64,000 nucleotides of DNA from NCBI GenBank assembly GCA_905233165.1, contig CAJODL010000004.1, forward strand, positions 1-64,000, written 5' to 3'. How positions within the stretch are numbered: position 1 is the first letter of the stretch; each line of letters opens with the position of its first letter. The stretch comes from an uncultured Prevotella sp. Its GTDB lineage: Bacteria; Bacteroidota; Bacteroidia; Bacteroidales; Bacteroidaceae. Positions 50,970-59,026 of this stretch are shown piece after piece. Position numbers and translations under genes: made by a program. The notes beneath the pieces were generated by a model. That model was not told the DNA's origin. It searched no databases and saw only the letters and a program-made list of their open reading frames with translations.

Positions 50970-53162
50970 ATGCGACGTTTACGTTTATTATATCTGTTTC
51001 TGCCATCAGCAATTTTCTTGCTGACGATAGGCTGTTCTCCTCTTAAAGGTTTGAAGGATGACGAACTGATACTGAAACGTAATGTGGTACGTTCTGTTGA
51101 TGATAGCGTCAACGTCAGCGAATATATCGACTACATACAGCAGAAGCCTCAAGGCGGTTTGTTCTCTCGCAAGCGCACCATCCTCGATACCGCCCTTGTG
51201 ACGGTGAGCATGCGTAACCTGCAGCAGATGATGGAGAATAAGGGTTACTTTAATGCCGATGTCGATACTGCGATGTATATCCATGACCGTCGTGCAACGG
51301 TGGCTTATGTCATATCGCCCCACTATCAGTACCATGTGCGTAATGCGTGGTATGATGTGGCAGACCCCCATATCGATTCCCTTCTGCGTGCCGGTGGGAT
51401 GTATAAGGGTGACCTGGCACGCGGAAAAGCTTTTTCTGCTGACAAACTGAAAGAAGAACAGCTGAAGTTTACGTCTTATCTCACCAATCGCGGCTATCGC
51501 AATTTCAATAAGCAGATGCTGACATTCGATGTTGATACCTCGCGTCAGTATCATCTTGCCGATGTGGCATTGTATATCGGTCTCTATCGTCCTAATCCGC
51601 AGTCGGGCCCCTATCTCCATCCGCGCTATTATATCAATAATGTGACTTACAACGGTGCGGATTTCCTTCGTAAGAAAACGTTGCATACGAATACTGTTTT
51701 CCAGCCGGGAGAGCTATACAGCGACAAGAAGGTTCAGGATACCTACAACCGTTTTGCCCGTCTGCAGGCGGTACGTTCTACCAATATCACGTTTACAGAG
51801 CCCGTGAATGCCGACTCTTTGTTAAATGATAGCACGTCGGCCCTCATACCGCTCGATGTGCAGGTAAACCTCACCAAGCGCAAGCCCCATTCCATACAGG
51901 TGCAGCCTGAGGGTACCAATACCTCCGGCGATTTTGGTGCGGCGCTGTCCGTGACCTACGAAAACCGTAACATTTTTCACGGGAGCGAGGTGTTCAGCCT
52001 CTCTACCCGTGCGGCCTTCGAAGCCATACGAGGACTGGAGGGATATGATACCAATAACTATTTTGAGTTTGGCATAGAGGGAAAACTGACCTTCCCTACC
52101 ATCATCGCCCCTTGGCTTTCTACCGACTACCAGCGCAGGCATAATGCCAAGACTGAGGTGGTGGTGAGCTACAACCGCCAGAACCGTCCGGAGTTCCATC
52201 GCCGCGTCTTTACCGGTGCATGGCGCTACAGGTGGCGCAATTCTACCGGCAGCACGACATATCAGTATGACTTCCTCGACCTCAACTATGTCTCAATGCC
52301 GTGGATTTCCGATACCTTCAGGCGCGACTATCTCGACAACAATACCAACCGTAATGCCATACTGAAGTATAACTACGAAGACCTCTTCATCATGAAGATG
52401 GGCTATGGCATCACATACTCCGACAGATACAACTCCCTAAAGGCGAATGTCGAGACGGCCGGAAATTTCCTCTATGGCCTGGCAAACATCTTCAAGTTTC
52501 CCAAGAACGACAACGGCGACTATAAGGCTTTCCTCATAGCCTTTGCGCAGTATGCGAAGTTCGACGTCGATTATACGCGCCTCATAGCATTGAGTGAAGA
52601 TTTTCGCGTAAATCCCGACAAGCCGTCCGGTCTGCTGTCGTCGCTGTGTCTGGCCCTCCATGCCCGTCTTGGTGTTGCAGTGCCATACGCCAACAGTAAT
52701 ATGTTGCCTTTTGAGAAACGCTATTTCTCTGGCGGTGCCAACAGTGTTCGCGGATGGAGTGTGCGCACGCTCGGTCCTGGCAGCTATTCCCGCAAGGACG
52801 GCCGCATCGACTTTATCAACCAGACGGGCGACATGAAGATAGACCTCAATGCCGAGTTGCGCGGCAATCTGTTTTGGAAGTTCCAGGGAGCCCTCTTCGT
52901 CGATGCCGGTAATGTATGGACCCTTCGCGACTATGCCGACCAGCCGGGTGGTAAGTTCAAGGCCAACAGCCTGTGGAAGGAGATGGCGGTGGCATACGGT
53001 GTCGGGCTGAGGCTGAACTTCAATTATTTCGTCTTGCGTCTCGACCTCGGCATGAAGGCTGTCAATCCCAGCTACGAAACCAGCAAGGAACACTTCCCCC
53101 TTGTCCATCCTCGCTTCAGCCGCGACTATGCCCTCCACTTCGCCGTCGGCATGCCGTTCTGA
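50970..53162 (+). CDS. Second TamL-like outer-membrane lipoprotein
   Basis: 730 aa from ATG 50970; a GTG at 50964 is in frame but overlaps the expected transcription start. Lipoprotein signal MRRLRLLYLFLPSAIFLLTI with Cys at residue 22 (TIGCS). POTRA-like region to about 320, then an Omp85 barrel with a GGANSVRGWSVRTLGPGSY loop (VRGW in place of VRGF). No later Met could keep the signal peptide, so the start is firm and the mRNA is probably leaderless. It is divergent from the tamB-tamL operon. It may assemble a different set of outer-membrane proteins or lipids. Confidence 0.88.
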   Translation: MRRLRLLYLFLPSAIFLLTIGCSPLKGLKDDELILKRNVVRSVDDSVNVSEYIDYIQQKPQGGLFSRKRTILDTALVTVSMRNLQQMMENKGYFNADVDTAMYIHDRRATVAYVISPHYQYHVRNAWYDVADPHIDSLLRAGGMYKGDLARGKAFSADKLKEEQLKFTSYLTNRGYRNFNKQMLTFDVDTSRQYHLADVALYIGLYRPNPQSGPYLHPRYYINNVTYNGADFLRKKTLHTNTVFQPGELYSDKKVQDTYNRFARLQAVRSTNITFTEPVNADSLLNDSTSALIPLDVQVNLTKRKPHSIQVQPEGTNTSGDFGAALSVTYENRNIFHGSEVFSLSTRAAFEAIRGLEGYDTNNYFEFGIEGKLTFPTIIAPWLSTDYQRRHNAKTEVVVSYNRQNRPEFHRRVFTGAWRYRWRNSTGSTTYQYDFLDLNYVSMPWISDTFRRDYLDNNTNRNAILKYNYEDLFIMKMGYGITYSDRYNSLKANVETAGNFLYGLANIFKFPKNDNGDYKAFLIAFAQYAKFDVDYTRLIALSEDFRVNPDKPSGLLSSLCLALHARLGVAVPYANSNMLPFEKRYFSGGANSVRGWSVRTLGPGSYSRKDGRIDFINQTGDMKIDLNAELRGNLFWKFQGALFVDAGNVWTLRDYADQPGGKFKANSLWKEMAVAYGVGLRLNFNYFVLRLDLGMKAVNPSYETSKEHFPLVHPRFSRDYALHFAVGMPF

Positions 53163-53189
53163 TGGGTTAGAGGTTTATCGAATAATAGT

Positions 53190-53217
53190 CCGGAAGACAT
53201 CCTTCCGGATTTTTTTG
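53190..53217 (+). terminator. Rho-independent terminator of the second TamL-like gene
   Basis: Stem TCCGGAAG (53190-53197) and CTTCCGGA (53203-53210) with loop ACATC, followed by seven T. The stem sequence is the same as in the trpS terminator at 38968-39009. Confidence 0.9.
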
Positions 53218-53305
53218 TGCCCGTCAAAGTGGTGTAAACGGCAAGTCGAGTGTTAAATAAAGATAAAGGTTTTAGTGAATCGCACCACTATTCTGTATAA
53301 TTTCA

Positions 53306-53313
53306 TATCTTTG
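53306..53313 (+). promoter_or_regulatory. -7 box TATCTTTG for the DUF6261-like gene
   Basis: TATCTTTG at 53306-53313 on the plus strand. The repeat leader begins 12 bases later and the start codon is 255 bases away. Confidence 0.7.
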
Positions 53314-53324
53314 CAGTCGTAAAA

Positions 53325-53535
53325 ACCCACAGCGGCGGGGTTTCGCGACCTGCGAAAATCAGAAAATACCCCCTCAGCGGGCTTTCGCAACCTGCGGAAA
53401 TCAGAAAACACCCCTTCGGCGGGCTTTCGCAACCTGCGAAAATCGGAAAACACCCCCTCAGCTGGTTTCCGCAACCCGCGGAAGATTGGAAACACCCCTT
53501 CGGCAGGTTTCCGCAACCTGCGGAAGAATGAATAA
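53325..53535 (+). repeat. Leader repeat: five 42-bp units each with a hairpin
   Basis: Five head-to-tail units (first 43 bp, others 42 bp) starting ACCCC and containing TTTCGCAACCTGCGAAA or a variant. Each forms a 6-7 bp stem. Units 1-3 use TTTCGCA/TGCGAAA (or TGCGGAA with a G-T pair), and units 4-5 use TTCCGC/GCGGAA, so both arms changed together. The array lies between promoter and start codon and would be a 240-nt transcribed leader. Confidence 0.9.
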
Positions 53536-53567
53536 TTATAATTGTTAAACAAAAAAACTAAAACGCT

Positions 53568-54482
53568 ATGTATCCTAACGCACTACAATGGGCAAGCATC
53601 CACATCGGTCACATGGACAAAGCCACGTTGCTGAGCTTCATGCACAATGTGGACGAGAAGGGACAGGCTGAGAATGCCGCTCCCATGAGAACGAAGTTGG
53701 GTCAGTTCTGGACGCCTTTCCATGAGGCTTACGTCCTGTACGACCAAGTATTTAACCCTTCACGCAAGACTCTTGAGTCAGAGGACCTGAAGATTCTCGA
53801 CGACGAACGCGACGATTCTCTTGGCGCTTATCATGAGGCTGTGCTGGGCCTGCAGCGCAACCCTAACGAGGCAAAGAAGCAGGCAGCGCGTCTGTTGAAC
53901 CTGAACTACGACACCTACAAGCCCGAACGTAGTCAGGAGTATATGAAGGAAACGGAGCTCATCAGCCAGATGACCACCGAAATCCGTAACTCTCAGGAAC
54001 TCTCTGCTGCCATCCAGCTGCTCGGCTTGGAGGACTATCTTGCCGACCTTGAGCAGAAGAACAATGCTTTTGCCAACCTCATGAAGAGCCGCACCGCATC
54101 TACCGAGGGCCAGCAGAAGGGTGCTGTGGCAGAGGCTCGCGCTAACCTTGAGCAGAAGTATCAGCTCTTCCGCCAGATGCTCAACGTGGCATCTATCTAC
54201 GAAGGCGACGCAGACTACCGTCCTTTCATCCTCGCCGTAAACGCCGAAGTGGAGCACTTCCGCCAGATATTGGCACGCAAAGGCGTCAGCATGGGTGCTG
54301 ACATAAACTCAGGAACAGGAACAGACACTGGTTCCAACGAAAACGATAACGAAAACGATAACCAAGGTGGTACGAACCAAGGAAGCGGCACAGGAACAAT
54401 AACTCCGACGAATCCTGATACACCTTCTGACCCTGGCACCGGAGGCGGTGGAAGCACCGGAGATGGTTGGGAAGAGGGTTAA
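53568..54482 (+). CDS. DUF6261-like protein with C-terminal GDGWEEG
   Basis: 304 aa, no signal peptide. Residues 1-245 form a helical domain I associate from memory with DUF6261 (YHEAVLGLQRNPNEAKKQAA, YLADLEQKNNAFANLMKSR, YRPFILAVNAEVEHFRQIL). Residues 245-297 are a low-complexity Gly/Asn/Asp/Thr/Pro linker, and the protein ends GDGWEEG, as does the unrelated protein at 29632-30867. It has its own promoter, a repeat leader, a strong hairpin at the stop codon and the shared 35-bp hairpin downstream. Function unknown. Confidence 0.8.
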   Translation: MYPNALQWASIHIGHMDKATLLSFMHNVDEKGQAENAAPMRTKLGQFWTPFHEAYVLYDQVFNPSRKTLESEDLKILDDERDDSLGAYHEAVLGLQRNPNEAKKQAARLLNLNYDTYKPERSQEYMKETELISQMTTEIRNSQELSAAIQLLGLEDYLADLEQKNNAFANLMKSRTASTEGQQKGAVAEARANLEQKYQLFRQMLNVASIYEGDADYRPFILAVNAEVEHFRQILARKGVSMGADINSGTGTDTGSNENDNENDNQGGTNQGSGTGTITPTNPDTPSDPGTGGGGSTGDGWEEG

Positions 54483-54507
54483 TCAAAGCGCCGCGGGCGC
54501 TTTGATT
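54481..54507 (+). terminator. Perfect 12-bp inverted repeat at the stop codon
   Basis: AATCAAAGCGCC (54481-54492), loop GCG, GGCGCTTTGATT (54496-54507). It starts within the TAA stop of the DUF6261-like gene. No long T run follows, but the stem is perfect and it is the likely transcript end or a 3' stabiliser. Confidence 0.8.
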
Positions 54508-54539
54508 AAGAATGAAGAAATGAAGAAATGAAGAAATGA

Positions 54540-54574
54540 AATTGGCGCAAGATGCAATCGCATCCTGCGCCATT
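54540..54574 (+). terminator. 35-bp hairpin shared with 29476-29510
   Basis: GGCGCA...TGCGCC stem with inner GATGC/GCATC. It has the same sequence and the same orientation relative to the gene as the hairpin behind the other GDGWEEG gene. 8-bp units of AAATGAAG type precede it. Confidence 0.75.
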
Positions 54575-54576
54575 CT

Positions 54577-54715
54577 CTATTAAACTATTAAACTATTAAG
54601 CACCTAAGCCGTAAGCACCTAAGCTGTAAGCACCTAAGCCGTAAGCTGTAAGCACCTAAGCTGTAAGCACCTAAGCCGTAAGCACCTAAGCCGTAAGCCG
54701 TAAGCCATTAAGCCT
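54577..54715. repeat. 7/8-bp repeat array (TATTAAAC, CCTAAGC, CGTAAGCA types)
   Basis: About 140 bp of short repeats: three TATTAAAC-type 8-mers, then a run alternating CCTAAGC with CGTAAGC(A)/TGTAAGC(A), ending next to the stop of the GH43 gene. Largest short-repeat array in the window. Confidence 0.85.
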
Positions 54716-54718
54716 CAC

Positions 54719-56284
54719 TTACTTCTCAAACTGCCAGCAGTCGAGGTGGGTGTCGCCTTGTGGATTGCTGAAACAGAAGAAGAGGTGATGCACGCCCTTG
54801 GCGCCTTTTATCTTGCAGCGGAATTCTTTGTAGTTGTCAACAGAACCGGTGCCGGTAATCTTCACCTTGCCGACAACGGGACCGTCCTTGCTGTCGATGC
54901 GGATGGTGACGTCACACTGACCTGTTGAGGCTGCACGGATGCTGAAACGCTTTGCACCGCCTTCGAAATCTACGCCACAGAGCTTTATGAATTCGCCCTC
55001 GTCGATGTCGAAGATATACATATTACGTTTGCCGGTAGAGAGGGGCATGTCTTTTATGACGCCGGTGTTTTGGATGCCCATCTTTGCAGACTTCAGGCCG
55101 TTGCCCCACGCCATTGTCTCGGCTTCGACACGCTGGTAGGGGTTGAACCATTTCAGCTGCTTCATAGGCTCTTGGTCGAGCCAATAAGGTATTTCCTGAA
55201 TGGTGCCGTCGGCATTGTATGTTATCTCCTTGCCGGAAACGCTGCGACGCTCGTGGTGTACGAACGTGTTGAGGTGCATGAGGTCGTAGTCCTGACCGAA
55301 GATGTATGAGTGGCCCTTGAAGTCGCAGATGCCCGGATGGTTGCCGCGGTCGCGATTGGTCGGCTTCATGATATAGTTCTTCCATTCCCACGGACCCATA
55401 GGGCTGTCGCTCATGGCATAGCCGAGGGCCTCTGGGCAGCAGGTGGTGGCATAGCCGAGGTAATATTTTCCGTTGCGCTTATAGAACCAAGGGCCTTCCT
55501 GATAGTTCTTCACCTTCCAGTCTGCTTTCTCTGAACCCGGGATGCGCAGGTTTATCTTTGCCCCCTCTTCCTTGACAGGACGCATCACGCCATCCTGCGG
55601 ATTGAGAACAAAGATGTCGCCGCTGGTAGAAATCATATCCTCATTGAGCTTGACGCAATAGACATGCGGGTTGCCCCAATACATATACGCCTGTCCGTCG
55701 TCGTCGGTAAAGACGGATGGGTCGATGTCATCCCAATGTTCCCTCTGCCATACCAATGGTTTGCCGAGAGGATCTTTGAAAGGACCATAAGGCGTGTCGG
55801 CAACGAGGACTGCAATGCCGTGGCCGTGGAGTGGGGCATAGAGGTAGTATTTGCCGTTGCGCTCAACGGTCTGTATGGCCCAGGCACCATTGTCGCGGCT
55901 GCGCCATGAGATGTCTTTCAGAGATGCTACAGCACCGTGCTCTGTCCAGTTTACCATGTCGGTGGTGGACCACAGCAGCCAGTCGTACATGAAGAAATCG
56001 GCGGAGTTCTTCTCGTTTAAATCGGGAATATCTTCCGGCGAAGCATCATGTGAGGTGTAGAGGAACAGGGTGTCGCCGACAACAAGTGGTGCCGGGTCGG
56101 CCGTAAACTTTGTCTGGAAGAGTGGCAGATTGACATTCTTCTCTCCACGAACGGCTGCCTGGAGGGTCAGCGAGTCCTGAACGAGTTCGTTAACGCGATT
56201 GTTGCCATTGTCGGCAACAGCATTCGTCTGTGGCATGATGGCTGCACAGCACAGAAATAGTTGTGAAAGGATTGTTTTGTTCAT
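54719..56284 (-). CDS. GH43-family glycoside hydrolase with C-terminal CBM-like domain
   Basis: 521 aa. Signal peptide (MNKTILSQLFLCCAAIMPQTNA, which may be type I or include the CC pair as a lipid site). The five-bladed propeller catalytic residues are visible: base Asp63 (TADPAPLV), modulator Asp188 (DDIDPSVF) and acid Glu263 (YQEGPWFY). A CBM6-like domain occupies about 390-521 (RVEAETMAWGNG... ). GH43 enzymes release arabinose or xylose from plant arabinoxylan or pectin side chains. It is a stand-alone gene with its own -7 box; no SusC/D pair is nearby. Confidence 0.9.
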   Translation of the reverse strand: MNKTILSQLFLCCAAIMPQTNAVADNGNNRVNELVQDSLTLQAAVRGEKNVNLPLFQTKFTADPAPLVVGDTLFLYTSHDASPEDIPDLNEKNSADFFMYDWLLWSTTDMVNWTEHGAVASLKDISWRSRDNGAWAIQTVERNGKYYLYAPLHGHGIAVLVADTPYGPFKDPLGKPLVWQREHWDDIDPSVFTDDDGQAYMYWGNPHVYCVKLNEDMISTSGDIFVLNPQDGVMRPVKEEGAKINLRIPGSEKADWKVKNYQEGPWFYKRNGKYYLGYATTCCPEALGYAMSDSPMGPWEWKNYIMKPTNRDRGNHPGICDFKGHSYIFGQDYDLMHLNTFVHHERRSVSGKEITYNADGTIQEIPYWLDQEPMKQLKWFNPYQRVEAETMAWGNGLKSAKMGIQNTGVIKDMPLSTGKRNMYIFDIDEGEFIKLCGVDFEGGAKRFSIRAASTGQCDVTIRIDSKDGPVVGKVKITGTGSVDNYKEFRCKIKGAKGVHHLFFCFSNPQGDTHLDCWQFEK

Positions 56285-56316
56285 ATTCTTTGCATAAAAT
56301 TTAATAATTCCGGCTG

Positions 56317-56324
56317 CAAAGATA
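56317..56324 (-). promoter_or_regulatory. GH43 gene -7 box TATCTTTG
   Basis: TATCTTTG on the minus strand followed by GCAGCC, 33 bases before the start codon at 56284. Confidence 0.7.
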
Positions 56325-56376
56325 CGAAGATTATATGGTTTTCAGTTTCTCTATTGTGTCAGAAATCTTATTGAGA

Positions 56377-56432
56377 GTTTCAAGTTTCAATTGTCAATTC
56401 CAAACTCCTAACTCCTAACTCCTAATTCCTAA
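56377..56432. repeat. Heptamer array (GTTTCAA / CTCCTAA types) containing a stop codon
   Basis: Eight 7-bp units (GTTTCAA twice, TTGTCAA, TTCCAAA, CTCCTAA three times, TTCCTAA). Its right end encodes the last residues and TAG stop (56422-56424) of the HPPK-TPR gene. Confidence 0.85.
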
Positions 56433-57354
56433 TTCTCCTCAGCCCCGGCAGCATTGTGTCGATTTGGTTCAGGCGCGCTTTGTGTAGGTTGTCGTCTGCC
56501 GTTGCGTGGGTTTTGTAAAGGCTGAGGGCTTCCTCAAGCGGGGGAATGGCATCGGCATAGTTGCCTTGCATATAATAGGCCATGCCGATATGAAACAGCA
56601 CGTCGCCCTTGTCGCAACCGGAGACAAGGGACAGCATCCGCGTGTGGATGTCGAGGGAAGAGGTGTAGTTGCCTATATGAAAAAGACTCTCGCCACAGGC
56701 ATAGAGATAAATGGCTTGTTCCTTTGGCGAGAGGGCTGTGAGGGTGGACTGACTCGTGGTGTCGCGAAGAAGGGGATAGAGCGTCTTGGCGGCATCCTCG
56801 TAGTCTCCTTCTTTATAATATGCAAAGCCGAGATATGCCAGATAGCGTGGGGTGAGGGTGTAGTCTTGCTGCAACTTCTCAAAATTGATGATGGCCTCGT
56901 GATATTTCCCGCCCTGGAAATATTCCGTCGCCTTGGTGAGCAGCTCCTGTGGCGTTGTCTTTCTTGCAGGAGCGGCAGCAACAACAATGACAAGGAGGCT
57001 AAGCAGAAAACCCAGCAGTGCCTTGATGTAGGGACGCTCCCAATCTGAGAGATGGCGCTTGGCATCACCATATTGTAGGATGTCAATGTCCATCATGACG
57101 GGCTTGGAATCAGTTCTGCCCAGTTGCCGCTCAATGTCTTTGAGGGTGTAGCAGAGTTCCGCTTCGGAGAGGTCGGTATTGCCTCTTGCAATGCAGTTGG
57201 AGTATGGCGCACCTTCGTTCGTATCGTCAGGGCTGGTGATAATCTTGGAGAAGGTGATGCCGGGGAAGGTCTTCGTCAGAACCTCCTGAACACGCGACAT
57301 CTGTACTTCGCGATTAACGTTACAGCCGATGGATATGATAAAACGCTTGGACAA
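56422..57354 (-). CDS. HPPK-like domain fused to a membrane segment and TPR repeats
   Basis: 310 aa. Residues 1-110 match 6-hydroxymethyl-dihydropterin pyrophosphokinase (FolK): FIISIGCNVNREVQMSRV, YSNCIARGNT, LKDIERQLGR and DIDIL with metal-binding Asp89/Asp91. The usual Trp-Gly-Pro-Arg loop before DIDIL is shortened and its Arg missing. WERPYIKALL, the normal end of such proteins, runs straight into a hydrophobic segment (112-128) ending in an AAAPA signal-like site, then TPR repeats (about 134-300). It looks like two genes joined by loss of a stop. The start codon is TTG (57354) with an in-frame TGA six bases upstream, and both ends touch heptamer arrays. HPPK activity is uncertain. Confidence 0.7.
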   Translation of the reverse strand: MSKRFIISIGCNVNREVQMSRVQEVLTKTFPGITFSKIITSPDDTNEGAPYSNCIARGNTDLSEAELCYTLKDIERQLGRTDSKPVMMDIDILQYGDAKRHLSDWERPYIKALLGFLLSLLVIVVAAAPARKTTPQELLTKATEYFQGGKYHEAIINFEKLQQDYTLTPRYLAYLGFAYYKEGDYEDAAKTLYPLLRDTTSQSTLTALSPKEQAIYLYACGESLFHIGNYTSSLDIHTRMLSLVSGCDKGDVLFHIGMAYYMQGNYADAIPPLEEALSLYKTHATADDNLHKARLNQIDTMLPGLRRIRN

Positions 57355-57364
57355 TGTTCAATGT

Positions 57365-58957
57365 TCAAAACTCGCTGGTGAAATGGAACTTGATGTTCTC
57401 GAAGTCTTGCTGCGCCATCGAGAGGACGTAGCTGGAGTCGGCAAGGAAGACATCTCTGTCATCTTTGTCCTTCGCCATATACTGATACTTACGCTTCTTG
57501 AAATTGTCCAATTCTGCCGCATTGTCGCTTTCTATCCAACACGCCTTATACAGATGCACGGGCTCCCAGCGACACTTGGCGTTGTATTCGTTCTCAAGAC
57601 GATATTGTATCACCTCAAACTGCAGTTGTCCCACTGTACCGACGATGCGACGGCCGTTGAACTGATTGACAAACAGCTGGGCCACACCTTCGTTCATGAG
57701 TTGCTCAAGACCTTTCTGGAACTGCTTTGCCTTCATCGGGTCGTCATTCTCGATGTATTTGAACATCTCTGGTGAGAAGGAAGGCAATCCGCGGAAGTGC
57801 AGTTGCTCACCCTCGGTCAGAGTATCGCCGATTTTGAAGATGCCGTTGTCGGGCAATCCCACGATGTCGCCAGCCCATGCCTCGTCGATGGTTTCCTTGC
57901 GTTGCGCCATGAACTGGGTAGGAGAGGAGAAACGCAGCGTCTTGTTCTGACCTACATGAAGGTATGGCTGATTGCGTACAAACTTGCCGGAGCATACCTT
58001 ACAGAAAGCGATACAAGAGCGATGATTAGGGTCGATGTTGGCGGTGATCTTGAAGATGAAACCGGTGAACTTTGGCTCTTCTGGATTAACCATGCGCTCT
58101 ACCGCTTTTGTAGGACGTGGCGATGGAGCTATTTCGACGAAGCAGTCGAGCAGTTCCTGTACGCCGAAGTTATTCAGCGCCGAACCGAAAAAGACTGGAG
58201 CCAAAGCGCCTTCGCGATAGTTGTCAACATTGAAGGGGTCGTAGATGCCCTCAATCATCTCGAGGTCGTCACGCAGATGTGCAGCATCATCTTCACCCAC
58301 CTGAGCATCGAGGTCGGGAGAGCTGACATCCACACTTACCTTCTCCGTAACGCGCTGCTTGTCGGGCGTGAAGAGGTTGAGCTGATTCTCATAAATGTTA
58401 TAGACACCCTTGAACTTTACACCCTGGTTGATAGGCCAGGAGAGCGGGCGCACTTTTATCTGCAACTCTTCTTCCAACTCGTCGAGCAGGTCGAAAGGGT
58501 CACGACCTTCGCGGTCCATCTTGTTGATGAAGATGATAACGGGAGTGTTTCGCATACGACACACCTCCATCAGCTTTCGCGTCTGGGCCTCTACACCCTT
58601 TGCAGAATCCACCACGATGATGGCAGAGTCAACGGCAGTGAGGGTGCGGTAGGTGTCTTCGGCAAAGTCCTGGTGACCAGGAGTATCGAGGATGTTTACC
58701 TTATACACCTCGCCCGTCTTATCAGCAGGGGGAGTATAGTCAAATTCCATGACAGAGGTGGATACAGAGATACCACGCTGTTTCTCAATATCCATCCAGT
58801 CAGAGGTGGCTGTCTTACGTATCTTATTGCTCTTTACTGCACCTGCAACCTGTATCTGTCCACCGAAGAGCAGAAATTTCTCGGTAAGAGTTGTCTTACC
58901 GGCATCAGGGTGGGAAATAATCGCAAAAGTGCGGCGGCGTTCTATTTCTTTATTCAT
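57365..58957 (-). CDS. prfC: Peptide chain release factor 3
   Basis: 530 aa GTPase. G1 [13 protein letters not shown], switch region [10 protein letters not shown]3 DTPGHQDF and G4 NKMDRE are present, with the RF3-specific C-terminal domain. It recycles RF1/RF2 from the ribosome after termination. The stop codon (57365-57367) lies in an AATGTTC heptamer pair, 10 bases before the next gene's TTG start. Confidence 0.96.
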   Translation of the reverse strand: MNKEIERRRTFAIISHPDAGKTTLTEKFLLFGGQIQVAGAVKSNKIRKTATSDWMDIEKQRGISVSTSVMEFDYTPPADKTGEVYKVNILDTPGHQDFAEDTYRTLTAVDSAIIVVDSAKGVEAQTRKLMEVCRMRNTPVIIFINKMDREGRDPFDLLDELEEELQIKVRPLSWPINQGVKFKGVYNIYENQLNLFTPDKQRVTEKVSVDVSSPDLDAQVGEDDAAHLRDDLEMIEGIYDPFNVDNYREGALAPVFFGSALNNFGVQELLDCFVEIAPSPRPTKAVERMVNPEEPKFTGFIFKITANIDPNHRSCIAFCKVCSGKFVRNQPYLHVGQNKTLRFSSPTQFMAQRKETIDEAWAGDIVGLPDNGIFKIGDTLTEGEQLHFRGLPSFSPEMFKYIENDDPMKAKQFQKGLEQLMNEGVAQLFVNQFNGRRIVGTVGQLQFEVIQYRLENEYNAKCRWEPVHLYKACWIESDNAAELDNFKKRKYQYMAKDKDDRDVFLADSSYVLSMAQQDFENIKFHFTSEF

Positions 58958-58963
58958 TTATTT

Positions 58964-59026
58964 AATTGAAAATTGAGAATTGAAAATTAAACTTTTGACT
59001 TTTGACTTTTGACCTTTGACCTTTTA
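58964..59026. repeat. Heptamer array (AATTGAA / CTTTTGA types) containing a stop codon
   Basis: Nine 7-bp units in one register: AATTGAA, AATTGAG, AATTGAA, AATTAAA, CTTTTGA three times, CCTTTGA, CCTTTTA. The last unit contains the stop of the DUF4924 gene (59024-59026). Confidence 0.85.

Noticed and set aside
53325..53535. CRISPR array
   Set aside because: The 42-bp units are contiguous with no unique spacers, and no cas genes are nearby.
53253..53552. 99-codon minus-strand frame with 14-residue repeats (LRKPAEGVFSDFRR)
   Set aside because: It is the 42-bp leader repeat read backwards. 42 is divisible by 3, so a repeated peptide appears by chance; no promoter or start context on that strand, and it runs across the opposite-strand promoter.
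57797..58969. 390-codon open frame on the plus strand
   Set aside because: Fully antisense to prfC, whose conserved GTPase motifs explain the sequence.
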